NCBI RefSeq assembly: GCF_014779665.1
Contig: NZ_JACXYY010000002.1
Location: 62,001-126,000, forward strand
Source of the DNA: Nocardioides hwasunensis
GTDB lineage: Bacteria; Actinomycetota; Actinomycetes; Propionibacteriales; Nocardioidaceae
Reading direction: 5' to 3'
Length of the DNA: 64,000 nucleotides
Shown: positions 17,927 to 28,864 of the stretch, in pieces
Position numbering within the stretch: position 1 is the first letter of the stretch
Layout: each line of letters opens with the position of its first letter
Translations under genes and position numbers: made by a program
Notes under the pieces: model-generated
What the model was told of the DNA's origin: nothing
Database searches by the model: none
Seen by the model: only the letters and a program-made list of their open reading frames with translations

Positions 17927-19847
17927 AGGTCACCTCCTCCAGCAGGGCCAGCGCGCCTGCCCGCTCGCGCACCGACAGCAGCGCCATCTTGGCGCCCTCC
18001 CCGGCGACGTTGCCCGCGGCCACGATGCGCAGCACCGGCAGCTGGGGAACCAGGCCGATCCGGACCGCCGAGGCGGGGGAGAGGTAGCTGCCGAACGAGC
18101 CGGCGAGCAGCACCTGCTGCACGTCACGGTGCTCGAGGCCGAGCTCCTCGAGCAGCAGCGACCAGCCGGTGGAGATCGCCGCCTTGGCGAACTGGAGCTC
18201 GCGGACGTCGCGCTGGGAGAGGTAGACGCACTCGGTCGGGTCGGTGTCGTGAGCGGGTCGGTGGAGGATGAAGACGCGCTCCTCGCCGATGCGGGACAGG
18301 CGGTTTGCCAGGGCGGGCGCGATCTCCTTGGCGTCCTCGTCGGGCACGAGCCGGCCACTGGCGTCGAGCAGGCCGACCTTCACGAGCTCGGCGACGGCGT
18401 CGACGAGGCCCGAGCCGCACAGGCCCTTGGGCTCGACGTCTCCGATCACACCGAGGGTGACCGCCGGGGCGTCGCCCTCGGCGTGCGGGTCGAGGGTGAT
18501 CACCTCGATGGCGCCGTCGGCCGCGCGCATCCCGCAGCGGATGGCGCCACCCTCGAACGCCGGACCGGCCGGGGCGGCCGTGGACAGGATGGTCTCGCCG
18601 TCGCTGAGCACGATCTCGCAGTTGGTGCCGACGTCGATGAAGAGGCGGGTGCGCTTGTCGCGGTCCATGCCGGTCGCGAGCATTCCCGCGACGATGTCGC
18701 CGCCGACGTAGGCCCCGAGGGCGGGGAAGAAGAACGCGCGGGCGCGGGGGTGCAGGCTGAGCCCGATGTCGGAGGCGAGCACCGAGGGCGGCTGCGCCGC
18801 GGACATCACGAAGGGCGCGACGCCGAGTGGCTCGGGGTCGATGCCGAGGGCGAGCGCGGTCATGGTGGCGTTGCCCGCGACCGCGACCTCGTAGACGTGG
18901 GCCGGGTCCACGCCGGCCTCGCGGCACACCTGCTCGGCGAGCTCGGCGAGCGTGCGCCCGGCGGCCTCCTGGAGCCGGCCGAGGGCATCCTTGTCCATCA
19001 TCGTGGCGCTGATCCGGGTGATGACGTCGCCGCCGAAGGGCTGCTGCGCGTTGAGCATCGAGGTGACGGCCATCGGGGTGCCGGTGCCGACGTCGAGGAG
19101 CGTGCCGACGACGGTGGTGGTGCCGAGGTCGAAGGCGATGGCGTAGCGGGCGGCCGTGGTGTCGCCGGGCTCGACGTCGATGAGGTCCTCGTCGACGACC
19201 ACCGCGGTGACCTTGAAGTCGGACTCGCGCAGCACCGTCGAGAGCCGGCGCAGCACGTGGAGGTCGGCGGTCAGCTCGAGGTCGTCGATGGCGTCGGTGA
19301 GCCGGACGAGGTCGGTGCGCTGGTCGGACAGCGTCGCCTCGTCGAGCTCGACGTAGCGCTTCTGCAGGGCCGGTCGCAGGATCACCTGGCGACCGATGCC
19401 GACGGTCGCCGCCTTCGGCCGCGTGGTGAGCGGCGGCACCTCGACGGCGAGGTCGCGGGTGGCGTGGACCAGGCAGCCGAGCCGCCAGCCGTCGGAGAGC
19501 TGGCCGGCGGTGAACGTGCGTGCGTCGTGGCGGGTGACGGGCACCTCGACGTCGGAGGTGATCTGGATCTTGCACTTGTGGCAGGTGCCGTGGCCGCCGC
19601 ACGTGGAGTCGATCGCGATGCCGTTCCACGACGCGGCGTCGAAGACCGTGACGCCGGGCGGCACGCGGACGCTGCGCTGCGCCGGCGGCACGTCGGCCCC
19701 GCCCTCCGCCTTGGCGTGCACGGTGAAGGACAGGTCGACGCGGCCGGTGCCGTCGTGCGGGGCGGGGTCGGTGCCCGGCCTCTCGATCAGGCCCTCACGG
19801 GCCACGTCGGCGATCGAGAAGTCGGGCCCCTCCGGAGGCTGGCTCAC
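17859..19847 (-). CDS. Corrinoid-activating ATPase with N-terminal [2Fe-2S] domain (RamA-like, DUF4445)
   Basis: A 662-residue reductive activator of corrinoid proteins (RACE/RamA group). It keeps the corrinoid cofactor in, or returns it to, the Co(I) state. The N-terminus has Cys83, Cys89, Cys92 and Cys125 in the C-x5-C-x2-C-x32-C arrangement of a plant-type [2Fe-2S] ferredoxin, unlike the two [4Fe-4S] clusters of methanogen RamA. The ASKHA ATPase fold shows AIAFDLGTTTVVG (236-248), FIDVGTNCEIVL, GLCGSGLVDAV and LLAGSFGSYL. GTG at 19847 lies 7 bases after the methyltransferase stop. Its end overlaps the DUF1638 start. Confidence 0.9.
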   Translation of the reverse strand: MSQPPEGPDFSIADVAREGLIERPGTDPAPHDGTGRVDLSFTVHAKAEGGADVPPAQRSVRVPPGVTVFDAASWNGIAIDSTCGGHGTCHKCKIQITSDVEVPVTRHDARTFTAGQLSDGWRLGCLVHATRDLAVEVPPLTTRPKAATVGIGRQVILRPALQKRYVELDEATLSDQRTDLVRLTDAIDDLELTADLHVLRRLSTVLRESDFKVTAVVVDEDLIDVEPGDTTAARYAIAFDLGTTTVVGTLLDVGTGTPMAVTSMLNAQQPFGGDVITRISATMMDKDALGRLQEAAGRTLAELAEQVCREAGVDPAHVYEVAVAGNATMTALALGIDPEPLGVAPFVMSAAQPPSVLASDIGLSLHPRARAFFFPALGAYVGGDIVAGMLATGMDRDKRTRLFIDVGTNCEIVLSDGETILSTAAPAGPAFEGGAIRCGMRAADGAIEVITLDPHAEGDAPAVTLGVIGDVEPKGLCGSGLVDAVAELVKVGLLDASGRLVPDEDAKEIAPALANRLSRIGEERVFILHRPAHDTDPTECVYLSQRDVRELQFAKAAISTGWSLLLEELGLEHRDVQQVLLAGSFGSYLSPASAVRIGLVPQLPVLRIVAAGNVAGEGAKMALLSVRERAGALALLEEVTYVELSDRPDFNDAFVDQLGFKA

Positions 19848-19854
19848 GACGGCG

Positions 19855-20735
19855 TCACGCGGTGGCTTCCGCGGCCTGCTTGGCGCGGTGCGCGGAGATC
19901 CACGCCATGCCCCAGTCGTCGTGGCCGAGGAACACGTCGGCCGCCTTGACCGCCTCGATGACCTGTGGCGTGCGGGCGTCCATGATCGCGCTGGTGAGTC
20001 CGGAGGTCATCGCCATCGGCAGCCAGGTGGCGTTGAGCGTGTGACGGCCGGGCATGCCGAAGGAGACGTTGGAGGCGCCGCAGGTCATGTTGACCCCGAA
20101 GTCGTCGCGGATGCGGCGCATCACCTCGAAGGTCACCAGCGTGGTGCCGGTGTCGGCGCCGATCGGCATGGCCAGCGGGTCGATGACGATGTCGGCCTGG
20201 GCGATGCCGTACTCCTCGGTGGCGACGCGGATGATCTTGCCGGTCAGCTCGACGCGCTTGTCGGCCTCCATCGGGATCTCGTCGTGGTCGTTGGGCAGCG
20301 CGATGATCGCGGCGTCGTACTTCTTGACCAGCGGCAGGATCGCGGCCATGCGGTCGTCCTCGGCGGTGATCGAGTTGACCAGGGCACGGCCCTGGTAGAC
20401 CGAGAGGCCCGCCTCGAGCGCCTCGACGACCGAGGAGTCGATGCAGATGGGCAGGTCGGTGAGCTCCTGGACCATCGTGATCGCCTTGGCCAGCAGCTCG
20501 GGCTCGTCGGTGAGCGGGACGCCCATGTTGATGTCGAGGACGTCCGCGCCGGCCTCGACCTGGGCCTTGACGTCGCGCTCGATCGCGGAGAAGTCACCCG
20601 CGCGGAGCTGCTCTTGGAAGATGCGCCTGCCGGTGGGGTTGATGCGCTCGCCGATGAGGCAGAACCGGTTCTCGTGACCGATGACCACCTCCTTGGTCGC
20701 CGAGCGCAGGACCGTCTGCAGCGGGGTCGCGGCCA

Positions 20736-20736
<1 letters not shown>
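19855..20736 (-). CDS. Methyltetrahydrofolate:corrinoid protein methyltransferase
   Basis: A 293-residue pterin-binding TIM barrel of the MetH/AcsE/MtgA group. GERINPTGRR (29-38), AGADVLDINMGVP and CGASNVSFGMPGR are the pterin-binding and family motifs. With the corrinoid protein it should move methyl groups between methylcob(III)alamin and THF. By analogy with MtgA of Desulfitobacterium, the direction is onto THF when an MttB-type enzyme supplies the methyl group. The start ATG shares one base with the corrinoid gene stop (TGATG), so the genes are translationally coupled. Confidence 0.9.
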
Positions 20737-21397
<661 letters not shown>

Positions 21398-21401
<4 letters not shown>

Positions 21402-22195
21402 GCGACCACCTCCTGGGTGCGTGGGTCTCTGTGGGGGTTGCGGGATGGGGATGTGCCGCGCAGCAGGGTCGACAGCGCGGTGGACTGGTCCAGCAGTCGG
21501 TGGCCGAGCTCGTCGAGCCGGTCCTCCAGCCGGGGGGTGGGGCCGGAGATCCCCAGGGAGGCGACGACGTCGCCGTGGATGCCGAAGACCGGGACCGCGA
21601 GGCCCGACAGGCCGATCTCGAGCTCTTCGTTGGTGAGCGCCCAGCCGCGTTCGCGGGAGCGTACGCCGTCGCGGCGCAGGGCGGCGCGATCGGTGATCGT
21701 GGCCGGCGTGGCCTGCTCGAGCTCGCCCTCGGGCGGCTCGACGGCGTCCCACGCCAGGAACACCTTGCCGAGCGCCGAGCAGTGCATCGGCACCTCGATG
21801 TCGGTCCAGTCGCGGGTGCCGAGGAGGAAGGTCGAGTCGACCTGGGCCACCTGCACGACGCGCTCGCCGCGGCAGACGCTGAGGTGCACGGTCTCGCCGG
21901 TGTCCTCGCCGATCTGCTCCATCACCGGCCGGGCGAGCCGGACCAGCTCCTCCCACGGGTCGTGGCGGGCGGCGTAGAGCCAGAACAGGCGGCCGGCGAC
22001 GTAGGAGCCCGACGCGTCGCGCTCCAGGAGACCCGAGCGCTCCAGCGCGGTCAGCAGGCGCGAGGTCGTGGACTTCGCCAGACCGCTCGCGTCCTGCAGG
22101 TCGGCGAAGCTCATCGGCTCGTCGGCGTGCACCACGGTCGCGACCAGGTCCGTGGCGCGGTCCAGCGCCCGGGTGCCGGTGGCGGCGTCGGTCAC
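21398..22195 (-). CDS. IclR-family regulator (IclR1), first gene of the corrinoid operon
   Basis: A 265-residue IclR-type regulator: winged helix at about residues 7-70 (FADLQDASGLAKSTTSRLL) and effector domain with CSALGKVFLAW and GLSGLAVPVFG. The GTG at 22195 is chosen because AAGGAG (22201-22206) stands 5 bases upstream; longer versions would start within the operator. As the first gene of the operon and divergent from mttB, it probably controls both transcripts through the palindrome at 22229-22258. The effector may be a betaine or a demethylation product. Confidence 0.88.
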
Positions 22196-22228
22196 GACGA
22201 CTCCTTGTCTGGGGGTTCCCACGAGTTC

Positions 22229-22258
22229 CATGATGTGGAACCTTGGTTCCACATCATG
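22229..22258. promoter_or_regulatory. Perfect 14-bp inverted repeat, probable IclR1 operator
   Basis: CATGATGTGGAACC and GGTTCCACATCATG are exact inverted copies separated by TT. The core TGGAACC-N2-GGTTCCA has the size and form of IclR-family operators. It lies 33 bases before the iclR1 start and 78 before the mttB start, so one site could govern both. Confidence 0.75.
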
Positions 22259-22336
22259 AGGCTAGAAGCCGTCGTCAGCCGAGGTCAAGGCCTCTGACAC
22301 GCCGGATTCAGCCCCGGCCCAGACTCAGGAGGATCC

Positions 22337-23776
22337 GTGTTCCGCAACACGATGCCGCGCTACGAGGTGCTGTCCCAGGAGGCCATGGCCACCCTCGACA
22401 AGGGCTGGCGCAAGCTGATGACCGAGATCGGCGTGGAGTTCATGGACGACCGGGCGCTCGAGCTGTTCCGCAAGGCCGGCCAGCGGGTGGAGGACAACAC
22501 GGTGTTCCTCGACCCCGACTTCGTGCTCGAGCAGGTCGCCAAGGCACCGCGCGAGTTCGACGTGCAGGCGCGCAACCCCGCCAACAACATCCACATCGGC
22601 GGTGACGCGATGGCCTTCGGCGCGGTCTACGGGCCGCCCTTCGTGCGGCAGGGCGACGTACGCCGCGACGCGACGATGGACGACTTCCGCAACTTCACCA
22701 AGCTCGCGCAGTCGTTCTCCGCGCTCGACTCCGCCGGCGGCGTCATCTGCGAGCCCAACGACACCCCGCTCGACAGCCGCCACCTCGACATGACCTACGC
22801 CCTGCAGACGCTGACCGACAAGATCTACATGGGCAACGTCGTCTCCGGCGTCAACGCCGCGGACACGATCGCGATGTCCTCGATCCTCTTCGGCTCGCGC
22901 GAGGCGATCGAGGAGACCCCGGCGACCATCTCACTGATCAACTGCAACTCGCCGCTGCGCTGGGACGACCGGATGCTGGAGTCGCAGTTCGAGTACTCCG
23001 GCGCCGGCCAGCCGGTCGTGCTCACGCCCTTCATCCTGATGGGCGCGATGTCGCCGGTGACGATCCCCGCTGCGCTCGTCCAGCAGATCGTCGAGGCGCT
23101 CTCGGGCATCGCGCTCTCGCAGCTGATCCGCCCCGGCACGCCGGTGATCTTCGGGTCGTTCCTGTCCAACATCGACATGCAGTCGGGCTCGCCCACCTTC
23201 GGCACCCCCGAGTCGGGCCTCGGCCTGCTCTGCACCGGCCAGATCGCGCGGCACTTCGGGCTGCCCTTCCGCACCGGTGGTGGGCTCACCTCCTCGCAGG
23301 TCGCCGACGCGCAGGCCGGCTACGAGGCGCTGATGACCCTCATGCCCACCTTCCTCGCCGGCGCCAACTGGGTGATGCACTCGGCCGGCTGGCTCGAGGG
23401 CGGCCTGGTCGCGGGCTACGAGAAGTTCATCGTCGACATCGAGCTGCTGCAGATGCTGCGCCACGAGTTCACCCCGCTCGAGATCGACGAGGCCTCGATG
23501 GCCTTCGACGCCCACCAGGAGGTCGGCCACGGCGGACACTTCCTCGGCGCGATGCACACGATGGAGCGCTTCCGCACCTGCTTCTACCGCCCCCTGCTCT
23601 CCTCGTCGGAGAACTACGAGCGGTGGATGCGGGGCGGCGGCCACGACGCCAACGCCCGCGCCACCGCGACCTACCAGAAGACGCTGGAGGCCTACGAGCA
23701 GCCGACCCTCGATGACGCGATCCGCGAGGAGCTCGAGGACTACGTCATCCGCAGGCGCCGCGAGCTCGGCGACTGA
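22337..23776 (+). CDS. MttB-family corrinoid methyltransferase, non-pyrrolysine (putative glycine betaine methyltransferase)
   Basis: A 479-residue member of the trimethylamine methyltransferase family (COG5598). It has the TIM-barrel pattern of the family, including VICEPNDTPLDSRHLDM, INCNSPLRWDDRMLESQ, GGGLTSSQVADAQAGYE and EVGHGGHFLGAMHTMERFR. No in-frame amber codon interrupts it, so it belongs to the pyrrolysine-free branch that includes glycine betaine methyltransferase MtgB and enzymes for proline betaine, carnitine and butyrobetaine. Glycine betaine is the favoured substrate given betaine genes nearby. GTG follows AGGAGG (22327-22332). It is divergent from the operon that encodes its corrinoid partner. 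Confidence 0.88.
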   Translation: MFRNTMPRYEVLSQEAMATLDKGWRKLMTEIGVEFMDDRALELFRKAGQRVEDNTVFLDPDFVLEQVAKAPREFDVQARNPANNIHIGGDAMAFGAVYGPPFVRQGDVRRDATMDDFRNFTKLAQSFSALDSAGGVICEPNDTPLDSRHLDMTYALQTLTDKIYMGNVVSGVNAADTIAMSSILFGSREAIEETPATISLINCNSPLRWDDRMLESQFEYSGAGQPVVLTPFILMGAMSPVTIPAALVQQIVEALSGIALSQLIRPGTPVIFGSFLSNIDMQSGSPTFGTPESGLGLLCTGQIARHFGLPFRTGGGLTSSQVADAQAGYEALMTLMPTFLAGANWVMHSAGWLEGGLVAGYEKFIVDIELLQMLRHEFTPLEIDEASMAFDAHQEVGHGGHFLGAMHTMERFRTCFYRPLLSSSENYERWMRGGGHDANARATATYQKTLEAYEQPTLDDAIREELEDYVIRRRRELGD

Positions 23777-23791
23777 CCGAGGTGACTCGCG

Positions 23792-25471
23792 TCAGCTGAG
23801 GCCGAGGATCGTCCCGTCGTCGGCCAGGTCGATCCGGGCCGCCGACGGGTCCTTCGGCAGGCCCGGCATGGTCATCATGTCGCCGCACACCACCACGACG
23901 AAGCCGGCGCCGGCCGAGAGACGTACCTCCCGGACGTGGAGCTCGTGGTCCGACGGCGCGCCCAGCGACTTCGGGTCGGTCGAGAAGGAGTACTGCGTCT
24001 TGGCGATGCAGACCGGCAGGCCGGAGAAGCCGTCGCGCTCGATGCGCTCGAGCCGGCGGCGCGCCTTGGCGTCCCACGTCACCAGCCCGGCGCCGTAGAG
24101 CCTCGTCGCGATCGCCTCGACCTTCTCCGTCAGCGACAGGTCGTCGTCGTAGGTGAAGGAGAACTCGAGGGGCGAGGGCTCCTCGAGCGCGGCGAGCACG
24201 CCCTGGGCGAGGTCCTTCGCTCCGGCGCCGCCGTCGGCGAAGTGCGTGGCAGGGAAGGCGCGCACCCCCTCGTCGGCGACGAGCTCCACGACGCGGGCGA
24301 CCTCCCGGTCGGTGTCGGTGGGGAACCGGTTGACCGCGACGACGGGCTGGATGCCGTAGACCTCGCGGATGTTGCGGAGGTGGCGGCGCAGGTTGGCCAT
24401 GCCGGTCTCGACGGCGCCGACGTCCTCGGTGCCGAGGTCGGCCAGCGCCACGCCACCGTGGTACTTCAGGGCGCGCACCGTGGCGACCACGACGGCCACG
24501 TCCGGGCGCAGGCCCGACTTGCGGCACTTGATGTCGACGAACTTCTCCGCACCCAGGTCGGCGCCGAAGCCGGCCTCGGTCACGACGATGTCGGCCAGCC
24601 GGAGGCCGGCACGGGTGGCCATCACCGAGCTGCAGCCGTGGGCGATGTTGGCGAACGGACCGCCGTGGACGAACGCCGGCGCCCCCTCGAGCGTCTGGAC
24701 CAGGTTGGGCGCCAGCGCGTCGCGCAGCAGCACGGCCATCGCCCCGTCGGCGCCGAGCTCGCGTGCGGTGACGGGCTGCGTGGATCGCGTGTAGCCGATC
24801 ACGATGTCGCCGATGCGGCGCTTGAGGTCGCCCCACGACTCGGTGAGGCAGAAGATCGCCATCAGCTCCGAGGCCACCACGATGTCGAAGCCGTCCTCGC
24901 GGGGGAAGCCGTTGGCGTGCCCGCCCATGGCGACGACGATCTCGCGCAGCGCGCGGTCGTTGGTGTCCACGACCCGCTTCCAGGTCACGCTGCGCACGTC
25001 GATGTCGAGCTCGTTGCCGTGGTGGATGTGGTTGTCGATGAGCGCGGCCAGCAGGTTGTTGGCGGCGGCGATGGCGGCGAAGTCGCCGGTGAAGTGCAGG
25101 TTGATGTCCGTCATCGGCACGACCTGGCTGAAGCCGCCGCCCGCGGCGCCGCCCTTCATGCCGAACACCGGGCCCATCGACGGCTCGCGCAGGCACGCGA
25201 CGGTGCGATGGCCGAGACCGTGCAGGGCGTCGGTCAGTCCGACGGTGGTCGTCGTCTTGCCCTCGCCGGGCGGGGTGGGGGAGAGCGCGGTGACCAGCAC
25301 CAGGTTGCCGAGGGGACGGTCCGCGAGCGAGGCGAGGTAGCCGATGTCGACCTTCGCCTTGTAGTGGCCGTAGGGCACGAGGTGTTCCTCGGTGATGCCG
25401 AGCGTCTCCTCCGCGACCTCGCGGACGGGGCGCAGGACCGCGGCGTTGGCGATCTCGATGTCGGACTGCAT
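23792..25471 (-). CDS. fhs: Formate--tetrahydrofolate ligase
   Basis: A 559-residue formyl-THF synthetase, the expected length. The P-loop [15 protein letters not shown] (65-79) and [21 protein letters not shown] are the family signatures. It converts formate, ATP and THF to 10-formyl-THF, or makes ATP in reverse. Beside methyltransferase genes, the reverse direction would harvest energy from methyl-group oxidation. The ATG at 25471 follows GGGAG. It lies 34 bases downstream of purU in the same operon and is convergent with mttB, with only 15 bases between stops. Confidence 0.96.
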   Translation of the reverse strand: MQSDIEIANAAVLRPVREVAEETLGITEEHLVPYGHYKAKVDIGYLASLADRPLGNLVLVTALSPTPPGEGKTTTTVGLTDALHGLGHRTVACLREPSMGPVFGMKGGAAGGGFSQVVPMTDINLHFTGDFAAIAAANNLLAALIDNHIHHGNELDIDVRSVTWKRVVDTNDRALREIVVAMGGHANGFPREDGFDIVVASELMAIFCLTESWGDLKRRIGDIVIGYTRSTQPVTARELGADGAMAVLLRDALAPNLVQTLEGAPAFVHGGPFANIAHGCSSVMATRAGLRLADIVVTEAGFGADLGAEKFVDIKCRKSGLRPDVAVVVATVRALKYHGGVALADLGTEDVGAVETGMANLRRHLRNIREVYGIQPVVAVNRFPTDTDREVARVVELVADEGVRAFPATHFADGGAGAKDLAQGVLAALEEPSPLEFSFTYDDDLSLTEKVEAIATRLYGAGLVTWDAKARRRLERIERDGFSGLPVCIAKTQYSFSTDPKSLGAPSDHELHVREVRLSAGAGFVVVVCGDMMTMPGLPKDPSAARIDLADDGTILGLS

Positions 25472-25505
25472 GGCGCTCTCCCTCGGTTGGTTCGTGCCGT
25501 CGGCG

Positions 25506-26372
25506 TCAGCGGAAGACGACGGTGCGCTCGCCGTTGAGCAGGACGCGCGACTCGGCGTGCCAGCGCACGGCCCGCGAGAGCACCTGCGCCTCCACGTCGC
25601 GACCTGCCGAGACGAGCTGGTCCTGGTCGTAGCCGTGGTCGACGCGCAGGACGTCCTGCTCGATGATCGGTCCCTCGTCGAGGTCACCGGTCACGTAGTG
25701 CGCGGTCGCGCCCACCAGCTTCACGCCACGGTCGAAGGCCTGGTGGTAGGGCCGTGCTCCCTTGAAGCTCGGCAGGAACGAGTGGTGGATGTTGATCGCG
25801 CGCCCGGACAGCTGACGGCACAGGTCGTCGGTGAGCACCTGCATGTAGCGGGCGAGCACCACGAGGTGGGTGCCGGTCTCGTCGACGAGCTCCATCAGCT
25901 GCTTCTCGGCGTCCACCTTGGTCTCGGCGGTCACCGGGATGTGGTGGAAGTCCAGTCCGTACGACCGCACGAGCGCGCCGGCGTCGGGGTGGTTCGACAC
26001 CACGGCCGGGATCTCGATCTGGAGCGCGCCGGTGCTGGCGCGGAAGAGCAGGTCGTTGAGGCAGTGGAGGTGCTTTGAGACCATGATCAGCGTGCGGTAG
26101 GGCGCGGCTGCCGCCCACAGCTCGTACGTCATGCCGAACCGCTCGGCGACGGGCGCGAACTGCGCGTGCAGCTCGGCGGCGCCGGCGGCCTCGGCGGCGT
26201 CGAACCCGATGCGCATGAAGAAGCGGTCGGTGAGCTGGTCGCCGAACTGCTGGCTCTCCACGATGTTGGCGCCGCGCTCGACGAGGAAGCCGGAGACGGC
26301 GTGGACGATGCCGGGGCGGTCCGGGCACGAGAGGGTCAGGACGTACTCGGACGGGCCGGGACCGTGGGGCAT
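25506..26372 (-). CDS. purU: Formyltetrahydrofolate deformylase
   Basis: A 288-residue PurU that releases formate and THF from 10-formyl-THF. An N-terminal ACT domain (about 9-85) precedes the formyltransferase-fold domain with VVSNHPD (124-130), [17 protein letters not shown] (193-209) and [17 protein letters not shown] (224-240). The His and Asp of the catalytic set are kept. In choline and betaine catabolic clusters PurU recycles THF loaded by demethylation. GGGAG precedes the ATG. First gene of purU-fhs, divergent from iclR2 across an operator pair. Confidence 0.95.
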   Translation of the reverse strand: MPHGPGPSEYVLTLSCPDRPGIVHAVSGFLVERGANIVESQQFGDQLTDRFFMRIGFDAAEAAGAAELHAQFAPVAERFGMTYELWAAAAPYRTLIMVSKHLHCLNDLLFRASTGALQIEIPAVVSNHPDAGALVRSYGLDFHHIPVTAETKVDAEKQLMELVDETGTHLVVLARYMQVLTDDLCRQLSGRAINIHHSFLPSFKGARPYHQAFDRGVKLVGATAHYVTGDLDEGPIIEQDVLRVDHGYDQDQLVSAGRDVEAQVLSRAVRWHAESRVLLNGERTVVFR

Positions 26373-26441
26373 GGGGGTCTCCCTCAGGACGTGGTGCGAG
26401 TCGGGTTGGGTGCGCGGACGAGCGTGAGGTCGTCGAGGTTG

Positions 26442-26475
26442 TTGCGCTCGACGGAACGCAGTCTGCGATACGCAA
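26442..26475. promoter_or_regulatory. Tandem operator pair between purU and iclR2
   Basis: Site 1 is TTGCGCTCGACGGAA (26442-26456, 9 of 10) and site 2 is GTCTGCGATACGCAA (26461-26475, right half perfect), starts 19 bp apart. The pair lies 25 bases before the -10 at 26500 for iclR2 and 70 before the purU start, so it can control both directions and allow autoregulation. Confidence 0.65.
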
Positions 26476-26499
26476 CAGCCCGAGCGCTAGTGGCTGCGC

Positions 26500-26505
26500 T
26501 AGTGT
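26500..26505 (+). promoter_or_regulatory. -10 element, probable leaderless start of iclR2
   Basis: TAGTGT stands 7 bases before the ATG at 26513 with no ribosome binding site. The operator pair ends 24 bases upstream, over the -35 region. Confidence 0.45.
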
Positions 26506-26512
26506 CCCGGTC

Positions 26513-27331
26513 ATGACGGACGTCACCGCAGGCCTGGACCGGGGTGAGGAGCTGGTCGCGACCAGCTCCGCCGTCACCGGTGCGGGCGTGCAGTCCGTCG
26601 ACCGTGCCCTGGCCATTCTCGAGGTGCTGGCACGCACCGGCGAGTCCGGGGTCACCGAGATCGCCGGAGAGCTCGGCGTGCACAAGAGCACCGCCTTCCG
26701 GCTCGTCGCGACGCTCGAGGCGCACCGCCTCGTCGAGCAGACCTCCGACCGCGGCCGCTACCGCCTCGGGATGGGCATCCTGCGGCTGGCCGGCGCCACG
26801 ACCGCGCGCCTCGACCTGGTCCAGGAGGCCCGCCCGCTCTCGCGCCAGCTCGCCGGTGACACCGGCGAGACCGTCAACATCGCGGTCCTGGCCGAGAGCT
26901 CCGCGCTCTACCTCGACCAGGTCGCCGGCTCCTCGACGCTCCAGCCGCACAACTGGGTCGGCCAGCACATCCCGCTCCACGCCACCAGCAACGGCAAGGT
27001 GCTGCTCAGCGGCCTCGACGACGACCGGCTCGACGCGGCGCTCGGCGCGCTGGCGACGTACACCCCCCACACGATCACCGAGCGCGCACAGTTCCGCGAG
27101 GAGCTGGTGCGGGTGCGCGACCAGGGGTACGCCGTCGCGGTGGACGAGCTCGAGGTCGGCCTCACCGCCGTCGCGGCGCCGATCCGCAACGCGCACGGCG
27201 ACGTGGTCGCGTCGATGAGCGTCTCCGGTCCCTCCTTCCGGCTCTCCTCCGAGCGCCTTCCGGAGGTCGTCCGGCTGGTCCGGGAGGCCGCGGTCGAGGT
27301 CTCGCACCGGCTCGGCTGGGGCCACCGCTAG
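26513..27331 (+). CDS. IclR-family regulator (IclR2), candidate master regulator of the choline/betaine block
   Basis: A 272-residue IclR-type protein: winged helix at about residues 27-90 (GVTEIAGELGVHKSTAFRLVATLE) and effector-binding domain (LHATSNGKVLLSG, AVAAPIRNAHGDVVASMSVSG). It lies between purU-fhs and betBA and next to one copy of the tandem operator, which makes it the best candidate to bind all five copies. Binding is inferred, not shown. betB begins 54 bases downstream and may be read through from it. Confidence 0.9.
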   Translation: MTDVTAGLDRGEELVATSSAVTGAGVQSVDRALAILEVLARTGESGVTEIAGELGVHKSTAFRLVATLEAHRLVEQTSDRGRYRLGMGILRLAGATTARLDLVQEARPLSRQLAGDTGETVNIAVLAESSALYLDQVAGSSTLQPHNWVGQHIPLHATSNGKVLLSGLDDDRLDAALGALATYTPHTITERAQFREELVRVRDQGYAVAVDELEVGLTAVAAPIRNAHGDVVASMSVSGPSFRLSSERLPEVVRLVREAAVEVSHRLGWGHR

Positions 27332-27385
27332 ACGCTCGTCCCGGCTCACTGCAAGGGTTTTTCGCAACGACAGAGGGAGGCACGC

Positions 27386-28864
27386 GTGCCCGACTTGTAC
27401 ATCGACGGCGCATGGACGTCCGCACGAGCCGGCGAGAAGCGGGAGATCCGCTGTCCCGCCGACGGGGTGCTGGTCGCCGAGGTCGACGAGGCATCGGCCG
27501 AGGACACCGACCTGGCGATCGCGGCGGCGCACCGGGCCTTCCACGATGGTGCGTGGTCGGGCTGGTCCAACCGCGCGCGCGGCGACCTGCTGCTGAAGGT
27601 CGCCGACCTGCTCGAGCGCGACCGCGACGTGGTCGCGCGGGCCGAGTCGCTCGACACCGGCAAGCGCCTCGTCGAGGGTGAGTACGACGTCGACGACGTC
27701 GTCTCGGTGTTCCGCCACTTCGGCCGCGTCGCCGACGACGAGGGCGGGCGCGTGGTCGACACCGGCAACCCGTCGGTCGTCAGCCGGGTGGTGCACGAGC
27801 CGGTCGGCGTGTGCGGGCTCATCAGCCCGTGGAACTACCCCCTCCTGCAGACGGCCTGGAAGGTCGCGCCCTGCCTGGCCGCGGGCAACACGTTCGTCCT
27901 CAAGCCGAGCGAGCTGACGCCGCACACCTCGATCCACCTGATGCGCCTGCTCGAGGAGGCCGGTCTCCCCGCGGGTGTCGGCAACCTCGTGCTGGGGGCG
28001 GGACCGGCTGCCGGGGCGCCGCTGTCGGAGGACCCGCGCGTCGACCTCGTCTCCTTCACCGGCAGCCTCGCGACCGGCAAGCGGCTCATGGCCGCCGCGT
28101 CCGGGACGGTCAAGCGGGTCGCCCTCGAGCTCGGTGGCAAGAACCCCAACATCGTCTTCGCCGACGCCGACTACGACACCGCGCTCGACTTCGCCCTCAC
28201 GGCCGTCTTCCTGCACTCCGGCCAGGTCTGCTCGGCCGGCGCCCGGCTGATCGTCGAGGAGTCGATCCACGACCGCTTCGTCGACGACCTGGTCGCACGC
28301 GCGAAGCAGATCCGGCTCGGCGGTCCCTTCGACGAGGCCGCCGAGACCGGGCCGCTGACCAGCGCCGCCCACCGCGACAAGGTCGAGGCCTACGTCGCCG
28401 CCGGCGTGGCCGAGGGCGCCGTCCTCCGGTGCGGGGGCGCGCGCCCGGACGACCCGGCGCTGGCGGACGGCTTCTACTACCTGCCGACCGTGCTCGACGG
28501 GTGCACCAGCGACATGAGCGTCACCCAGGACGAGTCGTTCGGACCGGTGCTCACCGTGGAGACCTTCCGCGACGAGGCCGAGGCCGTGCGGATCGCCAAC
28601 GACAGCATCTACGGCCTCGCCGGCGCGGTGTGGACCCAGGACGCAGGCAAGGGCCAGCGCGTCGCTGCCGGCATGCGGATGGGCACGGTCTGGATCAACG
28701 ACTACCACCCCTACGTGGCGCAGGCCGAGTGGGGCGGTTACAAGCAGTCCGGCATCGGGCGCGAGCTCGGCCGCGCCGGGCTGGAGGAGTACCGCGAGAC
28801 CAAGCACGTCTGGCACAACATCGCACCGGAGCCGCAGCGCTGGTTCGGGGGGAGTGACGCATGA
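27386..28864 (+). CDS. betB: Betaine-aldehyde dehydrogenase
   Basis: A 492-residue NAD(P)-dependent aldehyde dehydrogenase. [10 protein letters not shown] and KPSELTP belong to the cofactor site, Glu248 lies in [10 protein letters not shown], and catalytic Cys282 lies in [11 protein letters not shown]. The overlap with a choline-dehydrogenase-type gene identifies betaine aldehyde as the likely substrate, giving glycine betaine. GTG is preceded by GGGAGG (27375-27380). A half site CGCAA (27363-27367) lies just upstream, but the tandem pattern is not complete here. Confidence 0.93.
   Translation: MPDLYIDGAWTSARAGEKREIRCPADGVLVAEVDEASAEDTDLAIAAAHRAFHDGAWSGWSNRARGDLLLKVADLLERDRDVVARAESLDTGKRLVEGEYDVDDVVSVFRHFGRVADDEGGRVVDTGNPSVVSRVVHEPVGVCGLISPWNYPLLQTAWKVAPCLAAGNTFVLKPSELTPHTSIHLMRLLEEAGLPAGVGNLVLGAGPAAGAPLSEDPRVDLVSFTGSLATGKRLMAAASGTVKRVALELGGKNPNIVFADADYDTALDFALTAVFLHSGQVCSAGARLIVEESIHDRFVDDLVARAKQIRLGGPFDEAAETGPLTSAAHRDKVEAYVAAGVAEGAVLRCGGARPDDPALADGFYYLPTVLDGCTSDMSVTQDESFGPVLTVETFRDEAEAVRIANDSIYGLAGAVWTQDAGKGQRVAAGMRMGTVWINDYHPYVAQAEWGGYKQSGIGRELGRAGLEEYRETKHVWHNIAPEPQRWFGGSDA

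Noticed and set aside
22337..23776. Possible pyrrolysine-containing methyltransferase
   Set aside because: No in-frame TAG interrupts the MttB-family gene, and no pyl genes are in the window.
27351..27367. Possible sixth copy of the tandem operator before betB
   Set aside because: Only one half site CGCAA (27363-27367) is present; the left half and the partner 19 bp away do not match. Kept out of the regulon count.
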